Shown: positions 1-11,119 of the stretch, in pieces
Position numbering within the stretch: the first letter of the stretch is position 1
How the letters are laid out: each line of letters begins with the position of its first letter
DNA from: Zoroaster sp. YZ-2022
Taxonomy: Eukaryota; Echinodermata; Asteroidea; Forcipulatida; Zoroasteridae
NCBI GenBank assembly: GCA_029582265.1
Contig: CM055837.1
Span: 15,084,777-15,148,776, forward strand
DNA length: 64,000 bases
Direction: 5' to 3'
Position numbers and translations under genes: made by a program
The notes under the pieces: model-generated
What the model saw: only the letters and a program-made list of their open reading frames with translations
What the model was told of the DNA's origin: nothing
Database searches by the model: none

Positions 1-338
1 ATAAAAGAAATAATTTTTCATGACAGAATATCCAGCTGTGATCGTCTAGTGGTTAGGACATTGCGTTGTGGTCGCAATAACCCAGGTTCTGGTCATGGCA
101 TGCTTTTGTTTAATATTCATTTATTATACTTTGTTATGATTTAAATATATTTATAAAAGAATTAAGATTTCATGACAGCATATCCTGCTGTGATCGTCTC
201 GTGGTGAGGACATTGCGTTGTGGTCGCAGTAAACCACGTTCGTCTAATGGCATGATTTGTTTTAATATTCATTTCTTATACTTTGTTATGATTTAATTAT
301 GTTCATAAAAGAAATAATTTTTCATAAGAAAGTAACCT

Positions 339-410
339 GCTGTGATCGTCTAGTGGTTAGGACATTGCGTTGTGGTCGCAATAACCCAGGTTCGAATCCT
401 GGTCATGGCA
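339..410 (+). tRNA. tRNA-His (GTG), canonical copy
   Basis: This is a 72-nt cloverleaf. The acceptor stem is GCTGTGA/TCATGGC (two G-U pairs), the anticodon stem TTGCG/CGCAA is perfect, the loop TTGTGGT carries GTG, and the T stem is CCAGG/CCTGG with a TTCGAAT loop. The body matches the animal tRNA-His pattern. The 5' flank is the AGTAACCT class, and no TTTT terminator occurs within about 70 nt downstream. Confidence 0.93.
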
Positions 411-479
411 TGATTAATTTGTTATACATTGTTATAATTTAATTATATTCATCAAAAAAAATTCATGTCTTGGTATCCC

Positions 480-551
480 GCCTTGATCGTCTAGTGGTTA
501 GAACATTGCGTTGTAGTTGCAATAACCCATGTTCGAATCCTGGTCTTGGCA
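480..551 (+). pseudogene. tRNA-His-derived unit with GTA anticodon (representative of ten)
   Basis: The anticodon loop is TTGTAGT. The acceptor stem GCCTTGA/TCTTGGC has two U-U mismatches and the T stem CCATG/CCTGG has one mismatch. Units with the GTA anticodon start at 480, 779, 2163, 3075, 3994, 5073, 5826, 6593, 7672 and 9687. Most share these acceptor and T-arm defects and have clearly spread by unit duplication rather than independent mutation; 5826 and 9687 are of a different class with an intact T stem. Confidence 0.8.
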
Positions 552-637
552 TGATTTCGTTTAATATTCATTTATTATTCTTTGTTATGATTTAATTATG
601 TTCATAAATGAAATAATTTTTCATAAAAAAGTAACCT

Positions 638-709
638 GCTGTGATCGTCTAGTGGTTAGGACATTGCGTTGTGGTCGCAATAACCCAGGTTCGAATCCTG
701 GTCATGGCA
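638..709 (+). tRNA. tRNA-His (GTG), canonical copy
   Basis: The body is identical to the copy at 339, with the same AGTAACCT 5' flank and ATTAATTTG 3' flank. There is no nearby T4 run, so Pol III termination here is unclear. Confidence 0.93.
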
Positions 710-1400
710 TGATTAATTTGTTATAAATTGTTATAATTTAATTATATTTATTTAAAAAAAATCACGTCTTGGTATCCTGCCTTGATCGTCTAGTGGTTAG
801 AACATTGCGTTGTAGTTGCAATAACCCATGTTCGAATCCTGGTCTTGGCATGATTTCGTTTAATATTCATTTATTATTCTTTGTTATGATTTAATTATAT
901 TTATACAAGAAATAAATTTTCATACCAGAGTATCCTGCTGTGATCGTCTAGTGGTTAGGAAATAGCGTTGTGGTCGCAATAATCCAGGTTCGAAGCCTGG
1001 TCATGGCCTGATTTGTTTTAATATTCATTTATTATACTTTGTTATGATTTAAATATATTTATAAACGAAATAAGTTTTCATGATATAGTATCCTGCTGTG
1101 ATCGTCTAGTGGTTACGACATTGCGTTGTGGTCGCAATAACCCAGGTTCGAATCCTGGTCATGCCATGATTTGTTTAAATATTCAATTATTATTCTTTAT
1201 TATATTTATACAAGAAATATGTTTTCATACCATAGTATCCTGCTGTGATCGTCTAGTGGTTAGTAAATAGCGTTGTGGTCGCAATAATCCAGGTTCGAAT
1301 CCTGGTCATGGCATGATTTGTTTTAATATTCATTTATTATACTTTGTTATGATTTAAATATATTTATAAAAGAAATAATTTTTTCATGACAGAATATCCA

Positions 1401-1472
1401 GCTGTGATCGTCTAGTGGTTAGGACATTGCGTTGTGGTCGCAATAACCCAGGTTCGAATCCTGGTCATGGCA
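1401..1472 (+). tRNA. tRNA-His (GTG), canonical copy with T4 terminator
   Basis: The body is identical to the copy at 339, but it has the ATATCCA 5' flank. The 3' flank TGCTTTTG gives a Pol III T4 terminator within a few nucleotides of the 3' end, so this class looks the best equipped for expression. Confidence 0.95.
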
Positions 1473-2021
1473 TGCTTTTGTTTAATATTCATTTATTATA
1501 CTTTGTTATGATTTAATTATATTTATACAAGAAATAAGTTTTCCTGGAATTGTATCCCGCCTTGATCGTCTAGTTGTTATGACATTGCGTTGTGGTCGCA
1601 ATAACCCAGTTTCGAATCCTGGTATTGGCATCATTTCGTTTAATATTCATTTATTATTCTTTGTTATGATTTAATTATATTTATACAAGATATAAGTTTT
1701 CATAACAGAGTATAGTCTAGTGGTTAGAACATTATGTTATGGTCGAAATAACCCAGGTTCGAATCCTGGTTATTTTATGATTTGTTTTAATATTCATTTA
1801 TTATACTTTGTTATGATTTAAATATATTTATAAAAGAAATAATTTTTCATTACAGACTATCCTGCTGTGATCGTCTAGTGGTTAGGACATTACGTTGTGG
1901 TCGCGATAACCCAGGTTCGAATCCTGGTTTTGGCATGATTTCGCTTAATATTCATTTATTATTCTTTGTTATGATTTAATTATGTTCATAAATGAAATAA
2001 TTTTTCCTAAAAAAGTAACCT

Positions 2022-2093
2022 GCTGTGATCGTCTAGTGGTTAGGACATTGCGTTGTGGTCGCAATAACCCAGGTTCGAATCCTGGTCATGGCA
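2022..2093 (+). tRNA. tRNA-His (GTG), canonical copy
   Basis: The body is identical to the copy at 339. It has the AGTAACCT-type 5' flank, and no TTTT run immediately downstream. Confidence 0.93.
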
Positions 2094-2933
2094 TGATTAA
2101 TTTGTTATACATTGTTATAATTTAATTATATTTATTTAAAAAAAATCACGTCTTGGTATCCTGCCTTGATCGTCTAGTGGTTAGAACATTGCGTTGTAGT
2201 TGCAATAACCCATGTTCGAATCCTGGTCTTGGCATGATTTCGTTTAATATTCATTTATTATTCTTTGTTATGATTTAATTATATTTATATAAGAAATAAG
2301 TTTTCATACCAGAGTATCCTGCTGTGATCGTCTAGTGGTTAGGAAATAGCGTTGTGGTCGCAATAATCCAGGTTCGAATCCTGGTTATGGCATGATTTGT
2401 TTTAATATTCATTTATTATACTTTGTTATGATTTAAAAATATTTATAACAGAAATAAGTTTTCATGGCTGAGTATACTGCTGTGATCGTCTAGTGGTTAG
2501 CACATTGCGTTGTGGTCACAATAACCCAGGTCCGAATCCTGGTCATGGCATGATTCATTTGTTATACATTGTTATAATTTAATTATATTCATAAAAAAAT
2601 TCATGGCTTGGTATCCCGCCTTGATCCTCTCGTGGTTAGAACATTGCGTTGTGGTCGCAATAACCCAGGCTCGAATCCTGGTCATGGCATGATTTGTTTT
2701 AATATTCATTTATTATACTTTGTTATGATTTAAATATATTTATAAAAGAAATAATTTTTCATTACAGACTATCCTGCTGTGATCGTCTAGTGGTTAGCAC
2801 ATTACGTTGTGGTCGCAATAACCCAGGTTCGAATCCTGGTCTTGGCATGATTTCGTTTAATATTCATTTATTATTCTTTGTTATGATTTAATTATGTTCA
2901 TAAATGAAATAATTTTTCATAAAAAAGTAACCT

Positions 2934-3005
2934 GCTGTGATCGTCTAGTGGTTAGGACATTGCGTTGTGGTCGCAATAACCCAGGTTCGAATCCTGGTCA
3001 TGGCA
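2934..3005 (+). tRNA. tRNA-His (GTG), canonical copy
   Basis: The body is identical to the copy at 339. It has the AGTAACCT-type 5' flank, and no TTTT run immediately downstream. Confidence 0.93.
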
Positions 3006-3852
3006 TGATTAATTTGTTATACATTGTTATAATTTAATTATATTTATAAAAAAAAATTCACGTCTTGGTATCCTGCCTTAATCGTCTAGTGGTTAGAACA
3101 TTGCGTTGTAGTTCCAATAACCCATGTTCGAATCCTGGTCTTGGCATGATTTCGTTTAATATTCATTTATTATTCTTTGTTATGATTTAATTATATTTAT
3201 ACAAGAAATAAGTTTTCATACCAGAGTATCCTGCTGTGATCGTCTAGTGGTTAGGAAATAGCGTTGTGGTCGCAATAATCCAGGTTCGAATCCTGGTCAT
3301 GGCCTGATTTGTTTTAATATTCATTTATTATACTTTGTTATGATTTAAATATATTTATAAAAGAAATAATTTTTCATGACAGAATATCCAGCTGTGATCG
3401 TCTAGTGGTTAGGACATTGCGTTGTGGTCGCAATAACCCAGGTTCTGGTCATGGCATGCTTTTGTTTAATATTCATTTATTATACTTTGTTATGATTTAA
3501 ATATATTTATAAAAGAATTAAGATTTCATGACAGCATATCCTGCTGTGATCGTCTCGTGGTGAGGACATTGCGTTGTGGTCGCAGTAAACCACGTTCGTC
3601 TAATGGCATGATTTGTTTTAATATTCATTTCTTATACTTTGTTATGATTTAAATATATTTATAAATGAAATAAGTTTTCATGACAGAGTATCCCGCTGTG
3701 ATCGTCTAGTGGTTAGGACAGTGCGTTGTGCCCGTAATAACACAGGTTCTAATCCTCGTCATGACATGATTTGTTTTAATATTCATTTTTTATACTTTGT
3801 TATGATTTAATTATGTTCATAAAAGAAATAATTTTTCATAAGAAAGTAACCT

Positions 3853-3924
3853 GCTGTGATCGTCTAGTGGTTAGGACATTGCGTTGTGGTCGCAATAACC
3901 CAGGTTCGAATCCTGGTCATGGCA
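3853..3924 (+). tRNA. tRNA-His (GTG), canonical copy
   Basis: The body is identical to the copy at 339, with the AGTAACCT-type 5' flank. It directly follows a degenerate unit whose anticodon loop reads TTGTGCC (3695). Confidence 0.93.
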
Positions 3925-4309
3925 TGATTAATTTGTTATACATTGTTATAATTTAATTATATTCATCAAAAAAAATTCATGTCTTGGTATCCCGCCTTGA
4001 TCGTCTAGTGGTTAGAACATTGCGTTGTAGTTGCAATAACCCGTGTTCGAATCCTGGTCTTGGCATGATTTCGTTTAATATTCATTTATTATTCTTTGTT
4101 ATGATTTAATTATATTTATACAAGAAATATGTTTTCATACCAGAGTATCCTGCTGTGATCGTCTAGTGGTTAGGAAATAGCGTTGTGGTCGCAATAATCC
4201 AGGTTCGAATCCCGGTCATGGCATGATTTGTTTTAATATTCATTTATTATTCTTTGTTATGATTTAAATATATTTATAAAAGAAATAATTTTTCATGAAA
4301 GAATATCCA

Positions 4310-4381
4310 GCTGTGATCGTCTAGTGGTTAGGACATTGCGTTGTGGTCGCAATAACCCAGGTTCGAATCCTGGTCATGGCA
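4310..4381 (+). tRNA. tRNA-His (GTG), canonical copy with T4 terminator
   Basis: The body is identical to the copy at 339. The flanks are of the ATATCCA / GCTTTTG class, with a T4 run right after the 3' end. Confidence 0.95.
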
Positions 4382-4931
4382 TGCTTTTGTTTAATATTCA
4401 TTTATTATACTTTGTTATGATTTAATTATATTTATACAAGAAATAAGTTTTCCTGGAATTGTATCCCGCCTTGATCGTCTAGTTGTTATGACATTGCGTT
4501 GTGGTTGCAATAACCCAGTTTCGAATCCTGGTCTTGGCATCATTTCGTTTAATATTCATTTATTATTATTTGTCATGATTTAATTATATTTATACAAGAA
4601 TTAAGTTTTCATAACAGAGTATAGTCTAATGGTTAGAACATTATGTTATGGTCGAAATAACCCAGGTTCGAATCCTGGTCATTTTATGATTTGTTTTAAT
4701 ATGCATTTATTATACATTGTTATGATTTAAATATATTTATAAACGAAATAATTTTTCATTACAGACAATCCTGCTGTGATCGTCTAGTGGTTAGGACATT
4801 ACGTTGTGGTCGCAATAACCCAGGTTTGAATCCTGGTCTTGGCATGATTTCGTTTAATATTCATTTATTATTCTTTGTTATGATTTAATTATGTTCATAA
4901 AAGAAATAGTTTTTCATAAAAAAAGTAACCT

Positions 4932-5003
4932 GCTGTGATCGTCTAGTGGTTAGGACATTGCGTTGTGGTCGCAATAACCCAGGTTCGAATCCTGGTCATG
5001 GCA
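4932..5003 (+). tRNA. tRNA-His (GTG), canonical copy
   Basis: The body is identical to the copy at 339. It has the AGTAACCT-type 5' flank, and no TTTT run immediately downstream. Confidence 0.93.
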
Positions 5004-5686
5004 TGATTAATTTGTTATACATTGTTATAATTTAATTATATTTATTTAAAAAAATTCATGTCATGGTATCCCGCCTTGATCGTCTAGTGGTTAGAACATT
5101 GCGTTGTAGTTGCAATAACCCATGTTCGAATCCTGGTCTTGGCATGATTTCCTTTAATATTCATTTATTATTCTTTGTTTTGATTTAATTATATTTATAC
5201 AAGAAATAAGTTTTCATACCAGAGTATCCTGCTGTGATCGTCTAGTGGTTAGGAAATAGCGTTGTGGTCGCAATAATCCAGGTTCGAATCCTGGTCATGG
5301 CCTGATTTGTTTTAATATTCATTTATTATACTTTGTTATGATTTAAATATATTTATAAAAGAAATAATTTTTCATGACAGAATATTCAGCTGTGATCGTC
5401 TAGTGGTTAGGACATTGCGTTGTGGTCGCAATAATCCAGGTTCGGGTCATGGCATAATTATTTTGTTATACTTTGTTATAATTTAATTATATTTATAAAA
5501 GAAATAATTTTTCATGAAATTGTATCCTGCCTTGATCGTCTAGTTATTATGACAATGCGTTGTGGTCGCAATAACCCAGGTTCGAAACCTGGTCATGGCA
5601 TGATTCGTTTTAATATTCATTTATTATACTTTGTTATGATTTAAATATATTTATAAAAGAAATAAGTTTTCATGGCTGAGTATCCT

Positions 5687-5758
5687 GCTGTGATTGTCTA
5701 GTGGTTAGCACATTGCGTTGTGATCGCAATAACCCAGGTCCGAATCCTGGTCATGGCA
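5687..5758 (+). tRNA. tRNA-His (GTG)-like, variant copy
   Basis: The acceptor and anticodon stems are intact and the loop TTGTGAT keeps GTG. The T loop reads TCCGAAT, so the B box is weakened, and the D arm has further substitutions. It could be a weak gene or an early pseudogene. Confidence 0.5.
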
Positions 5759-6451
5759 TGATTCATTTGTTATACATTGTTATAATTTAATTATATTCAT
5801 AAAAAAATTCATGGCTTGGTATCCCGCCTTGATCCTCTCGTGGTTAGAACATTGCGTTGTAGTCGCAATAACCCAGGTTCGAATCCTGGTCATGGCATGA
5901 TTTTGTTTAATGTTCATTTATTATACTTTGTTATGATTTAATTATATTTGTACAAGAAATAAGTTTTCATGGAATTGTATCCCGCATTGATCGTCTAGTT
6001 GTTATGACATTGCGTTGTTATCGCAATAACCCAGGTTCGAATCCTGGACATGGCATGATTTGTTTTAATATTCATTTATTATACTTTGTTATGATTTAAA
6101 TATATTTATAAAAGAATTAAGATTTCATGACAGCATATCCTGCTGTGATCGTCTCGTGGTGAGGACATTGCGTTGTGGTCGCAGTAACCCACGTTCGTCT
6201 AATGGCATGATTTGTTTTAATATTCATTTCTTATACTTTGTTATGATTTAAATATATTTATAAATGAAATAAGTTTTAATGACAGAGTATCCCGCTGTGA
6301 TCGTCTAGTGGTTAGGACAGTGCGTTGTGCCCGTAATAACACAGGTTCTAATCCTCGTCATGACGTGATTTGTTTTAATATTAATTTTTTATACTTTGTT
6401 ATGATTTAATTATGTTCATAAAAGAAATAATTTTTCATAAGAAAGTAACCT

Positions 6452-6523
6452 GCTGTGATCGTCTAGTGGTTAGGACATTGCGTTGTGGTCGCAATAACCC
6501 AGGTTCGAATCCTGGTCATGGCA
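6452..6523 (+). tRNA. tRNA-His (GTG), canonical copy
   Basis: The body is identical to the copy at 339. It has the AGTAACCT-type 5' flank, and no TTTT run immediately downstream. Confidence 0.93.
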
Positions 6524-6908
6524 TGATTAATGTGTTATACATTGTTATAATTTAATTATATTCATCAAAAAAAATTCATGTCTTGGTATCCCGCCTTGAT
6601 CGTCTAATGGTTAGAACATTGCGTTGTAGTTGCAATAACCCATGTTCGAATCCTGGTCTTGGCATGATTTCGTTTAATATTCATTTATTATTCTTTGTTA
6701 TGATTTAATTATATTTATACAAGAAATATGTTTTCATACCAGAGTATCCTGCTGTGATCGTCTAGTGGTTAGGAAATAGCGTTGTGGTCGCAATAATCCA
6801 GGTTCGAATCCTGGTCATGGCATGATTTGTTTTAATATTCATTTATTATACTTTATTATGATTTAAATATATTTATAAAAGAAATAATTTTTCATGATAG
6901 AATATCCA

Positions 6909-6980
6909 GCTGTGATCGTCTAGTGGTTAGGACATTGCGTTGTGGTCGCAATAACCCAGGTTCGAATCCTGGTCATGGCA
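6909..6980 (+). tRNA. tRNA-His (GTG), canonical copy with T4 terminator
   Basis: The body is identical to the copy at 339. The flanks are of the ATATCCA / GCTTTTG class, with a T4 run right after the 3' end. Confidence 0.95.
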
Positions 6981-7530
6981 TGCTTTTGTTTAATATTCAT
7001 TTATTATACTTTGTTATGATTTAATTATATTTATACAAGAAATAAGTTTTCCTGGAATTGTATCCCGCCTTGATCGTCTAGTTGTTATGACATTGCGTTG
7101 TGGTCGCAATAACCCAGTTTCGAATCTTGGTCTTGGCATCATTTCGTTTAATATTCATTTATTATTCTTTGTTATGATTTAATTATATTTATACAAGAAT
7201 TAAGTTTTCATAACAGAGTATAGTCTAATGGTTAGAACATTATGTTATGGTAGAAATAACCCAGGTTCGAATCCTGGTCATTTTATGATTTGTTTTAATA
7301 TTCATTTATTATACTTTGTTATTATTTAAATATATTTATAAACGAAATAATTTTTCATTACAGACTATCCTGCTGTGATCGTCTAGTGGTTAGGACATTA
7401 CGTTGGGGTCGCAATAACCCAGATTCGAATCCTGTTCTTGGCATGATTTCGTTTAATATTCATTTATTATTCTTTGTTATGATTTAATTATGTTCATAAA
7501 AGAAATAATTTTTCATAAAAAATGTAACCT

Positions 7531-7602
7531 GCTGTGATCGTCTAGTGGTTAGGACATTGCGTTGTGGTCGCAATAACCCAGGTTCGAATCCTGGTCATGG
7601 CA
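7531..7602 (+). tRNA. tRNA-His (GTG), canonical copy
   Basis: The body is identical to the copy at 339. It has a TGTAACCT 5' flank, and no TTTT run immediately downstream. Confidence 0.93.
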
Positions 7603-7987
7603 TGATTAATTTGTTATACATTGTTATAATTTAATTATATTTATATAAAAAAATTCATGTCTTGGTATCCTGCCTTGATCGTCTAGTGGTTAGAACATTG
7701 CGTTGTAGTTGCAATAACCCATGTTCGAATCCTGGTATTGGCATGATTTCGTTTAATATTCATTTATTATTCTTTGTTATGATTTAATTATATTTATACA
7801 AGAAATAAGTTTTCATACCAGAGTATCCTGCTGTGATCGTCTAGCGGTTAGGAAATAGCGTTGGGGTTGCAATAATCCAGGTTCGAATCCTGGTCATGGC
7901 CTGATTTGTTTTAATATTCATTTATTATACTTTGTTATGATTTAAATATATTTATAAAAGAAATAATTTTTCATGACAGAATATCCA

Positions 7988-8059
7988 GCTGTGATCGTCT
8001 AGTGGTTAGGACATTGCGTTGTGGTCGCAATAACCCAGGTTCGAATCCTGGTCATGGCA
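7988..8059 (+). tRNA. tRNA-His (GTG), canonical copy with T4 terminator
   Basis: The body is identical to the copy at 339. The flanks are of the ATATCCA / GCTTTTG class, with a T4 run right after the 3' end. Confidence 0.95.
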
Positions 8060-8766
8060 TGCTTTTGTTTAATATTCATTTATTATACTTTGTTATGATT
8101 TAATTATATTTATACAAGAAATAAGTTTTCCTGGAATTGTATCCCGCCTTGATCGTCTAGTTGTTATGACATTGCGTTGTGGTCGCAATAACCCAGTTTC
8201 GAATCCTGGTCTTGGCATCATTTCGTTTAATATTCATTTATTATTCTTTGTTATGATTGAATTATATTTATACAAGAAATAAGTTTTCATAACAGAGTAT
8301 AGTCTAGTGGTTAGGACATTATGTTATGGTCGAAATAACCCAGGTTCGAATCCTGGTCATTTTATGATTTGTTTTAATATTCATTTATTATACTTTGTTA
8401 TGATTTAAATATATTTATAAAAGAAACAATTTTTCATTACAGAGTATCCTGCTGTGATCGTCTAGTGGTTAGGAGATTACGTTGTGGTCGCAATAACCCT
8501 GGTTCGAATCCTGGTCTTGGCATGATTTCGTTTAATATTCATTTATTATTCTTTGTTATGATTTAATTATATTTATACAAGAAATATGTTTTCATACCAG
8601 AGTATCCTGCTGTGATCGTCTAGTGGTTAGGAAATAGCGTTGTTGTCGCAATAATCCAGGTTCGAATCCTGGTCATGGCATGATTTGTTTTTATATTCAT
8701 TTATTATACTTTGTTATGATTTAAATATATTTATAAAAGAAATAATTTTTCATAAGAGAATATCCA

Positions 8767-8838
8767 GCTGTGATCGTCTAGTGGTTAGGACATTGCGTTG
8801 TGGTCGCCATAACCCAGGTTCGAGTCCTGGTCATGGCA
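8767..8838 (+). tRNA. tRNA-His (GTG)-like, variant copy
   Basis: It differs from the canonical body by one A-to-C change that breaks an anticodon-stem pair (CGCCA instead of CGCAA) and by one T-loop change (TTCGAGT). It keeps the GCTTTTG terminator flank of the 1401 class. Confidence 0.5.
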
Positions 8839-9686
8839 TGCTTTTGTTTAATATTCATTTATTATACTTTGTTATGATTTAATTATATTTATACAAGAAA
8901 TAAGTTTTTCCTGGAATTGTATCCCGCCTTGATCGTCTAGTTGTTATGACATTGCGTTGTGGTCGCAATAACCCAGTTTCGAATCCTGGTCTTGGCATCA
9001 TTTCGTTTAATATTCATTTATTATTCTTTGTTATGATTTAATTATATTTGTACAAGAATTAAGTTTTCATAACAGAGTATAGTCTAATGGTTAGAACATT
9101 ATGTTATGGTCGAAATAACCCAGGTTCGAATCCTGGTCATTTTATGATTTGTTTTAATATTCATTTATTATACATTGTTATGATTTAAATATATTTATAA
9201 ACGAAATAATTGTTCATTACAGACTATCCTGCTGTGATCGTCTAGTGGTTAGGACATTACGTTGTGATCGCAATAACCCAGGTTCGAATCCTGGTCTTGG
9301 CATGATTTCGTTTAATATTCATTTATTATTCTTTGTTATGATTTAATTATATTTATACAAGAAATAAGTTTTCATACCATAGTATCCTGCTGTGATCGTC
9401 TAGTGGTTAGGAAATAGCGTTGTGGTCGCAATAACCCAGGTTCGGGTCATGGCATAATTATTTTGTTATACTTTGTTATAATTTAATTATATTTATAAAA
9501 GAAATAATTTTTCATGAAATTGTATCCTGCCTTGATCGTCTAGTTGTTATGACAATGCGTTGTGGTCGCAATAACCCAGGTTCGAAACCTGGTCATGGCA
9601 TGATTCGTTTTAATATTCATATATTATACTTTGTTATGATTTAAATATATTTATAAAAGAAATAAGTTTTCATGGCTGAGTATCCT

Positions 9687-9758
9687 GCTGTGATCGTCTA
9701 GTGGTTAGCACATTGCGTTGTAGTCGTAATAACCCAGGTTCGAATCCTGGTCATGGCA
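9687..9758 (+). tRNA. tRNA-His-type body with Tyr-like anticodon GTA
   Basis: The acceptor stem (GCTGTGA/TCATGGC) and T stem are as in the canonical His copies, and the anticodon stem TTGCG/CGTAA pairs with one G-U. The loop TTGTAGT, however, gives the anticodon GTA, which reads Tyr codons. This is the structurally soundest of the ten GTA units. It keeps G1-C72, whereas eukaryotic tRNA-Tyr normally has C1-G72. Histidine tRNAs also need G-1 addition guided by the GUG anticodon, so charging of a transcript is uncertain. It may be a pseudogene. Confidence 0.6.
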
Positions 9759-9844
9759 TGATTTTGTTTAATGTTCATTTATTATACTTTGTTATGATTT
9801 AATTATATTTGTACAAGAAATAAGTTTTCATGGAATTGTATCCC

Positions 9845-9916
9845 GCATTGATCGTCTAGTTGTTATGACATTGCGTTGTTGTCGCAATAACCCAGGTTCG
9901 AATCCTGGACATGGCA
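9845..9916 (+). pseudogene. tRNA-His-derived unit with GTT (Asn-like) anticodon
   Basis: The anticodon stem TTGCG/CGCAA is intact but the loop TTGTTGT places GTT at positions 34-36. The acceptor stem (GCATTGA) mismatches its 3' partner. Related GTT loops occur at 5984 (TTGTTAT) and 8609 (TTGTTGT, in the broken-stem class). Probably decayed. Confidence 0.65.
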
Positions 9917-10288
9917 TGATTTGTTTTAATATTCATTTATTATACTTTGTTATGATTTAAATATATTTATAAAAGAATTAAGATTTCATGACAGCATATC
10001 CTGCTGTGATCGTCTCGTGGTGAGGACATTGCGTTGTGGTCGCAGTAACCCACGTTAGTCTAATGGCATGATTTGTTTTAATATTCATTTCTTATACTTT
10101 GTTATGATTTAAATATATTTATAAATGAAATAAGTTTTCATGACAGAGTATCCCGCTGTGATCGTCTAGTGGTTAGGACAGTGCGTTGTGCCCGTAATAA
10201 CACAGGTTCTAATCCTCGTCATGACATGATTTGTTTTAATATTCATTTTTTATACTTTGTTATGATTTAATTATGTTCATAACAGAAT

Positions 10289-11100
10289 TTTTTTTTTTTT
10301 TTTTTAATTATCCCGGGGGATATGAATTTATTATCAGTAGTTCATAATCAATCATTTAAACGCTAAGATTATAAGTTTATGCATAACAGTACAGGTAATT
10401 AATACTTATTGGTCTTGGCAAAGTACAGAGAAGAAATCCCATTTACGGTAAAAATTCGCCATGTTATCTTTACAACTGTACATAAATTTTTCCATAGAGT
10501 AATAATTCATAAGATCTTTTTTGAAAATTAAAAGAGATGGTATTTCCTTGGACATTTTCCTCTTATAAATATGGAAACGACAAATTAATAATATCAAGTT
10601 AATAGCTTTACACTCAAAGTCAGTTTTACCAAACAAGATATCATTGTCTAAGATGATGTTAAAATTAGTTTTATCCTTGATCCACGAAACAACTGAAGTA
10701 TAAAAGGAAATTGTTGAGTCACATGAGCAAAACAGATGGATAAGAGTTTCCTCTTCATTGTTACAAAAGGTACATAAATTCGTGTTTAACTTGTTAATTT
10801 TGAAAAGAAAATAATTTGTACCTAAAATCCTATGTGTTAGTCTATACTGGAACCATCTCAACCTAGTATCTATTGTACAATTGAAGGGAATATTAAAGAC
10901 TAACGACCATTTAGAAAAACTATGGTCTGTTTGCAACTTATTGTTCCACTTAGAAATGAATGTATAAGGTACTTTCCTGGAGGAGGTCAGGACTTTAAAG
11001 ATTCTGCTCGAACCTTTTTTATCCCTCAAAAGAATTTTGAAATTAAAAGGAACAAAAGGACATTGAATAGTGCATTTTTTTAAAGGGAACATATTTGGAA
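10289..11100 (-). mobile_element. 5'-truncated LINE (non-LTR retrotransposon) inside the tRNA array
   Basis: On the minus strand, an open frame (11092 down to 10406, about 228 codons) encodes the C-terminal part of a non-LTR retrotransposon ORF2. WFQYRLTHRILGTNYFLFKI precedes a Cys-x2-Cys...His...Cys cluster (LCTFC, LIHLFCSC), the zf-RVT-like region that follows the reverse transcriptase in L1/Tx1-type elements. The RT and endonuclease are missing. The 3' end has a short UTR and a poly(A) tract (plus-strand T run near 10289-10308), so it is a typical 5'-truncated insertion. The frame has no stops, implying a fairly young insertion. It sits exactly where the tRNA array changes orientation. Confidence 0.85.
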
Positions 11101-11119
11101 AAGCAAACTAGGTTATTGC

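Larger units (their letters stand above)
1..10280 (+). repeat. Tandem array of about 67 tRNA-His genes and decayed copies
   Basis: A roughly 140-170 bp unit (about 72 bp tRNA-His body plus an AT-rich spacer ending near TTATGATTTAA) repeats without interruption. Unit starts I placed: 35, 187, 339, 480, 638, 779, 937, 1095, 1242, 1401, 1559, 1707, 1864, 2022, 2163, 2321, 2479, 2618, 2776, 2934, 3075, 3233, 3391, 3543, 3695, 3853, 3994, 4152, 4310, 4468, 4616, 4773, 4932, 5073, 5231, 5389, 5529, 5687, 5826, 5984, 6142, 6294, 6452, 6593, 6751, 6909, 7067, 7215, 7372, 7531, 7672, 7830, 7988, 8146, 8294, 8451, 8609, 8767, 8926, 9074, 9231, 9389, 9529, 9687, 9845, 10003, 10155. Twelve bodies are identical and fold well. 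The rest show stem mismatches (the GGAAATAGCG class at 937, 1242, 2321 and others), T-arm deletions (35, 3391, 5389, 9389), short forms with no acceptor stem (1707, 4616, 7215, 8294, 9074), or anticodon changes. Unit classes recur in the same order, giving a higher-order repeat of about 2.6 kb with internal duplications. The array runs off the left edge. Confidence 0.95.

Noticed and set aside
8685..8882. 65-codon open frame in the tRNA array
   Set aside because: It crosses tRNA units and spacers; the same sequence in sister units is closed by stops.
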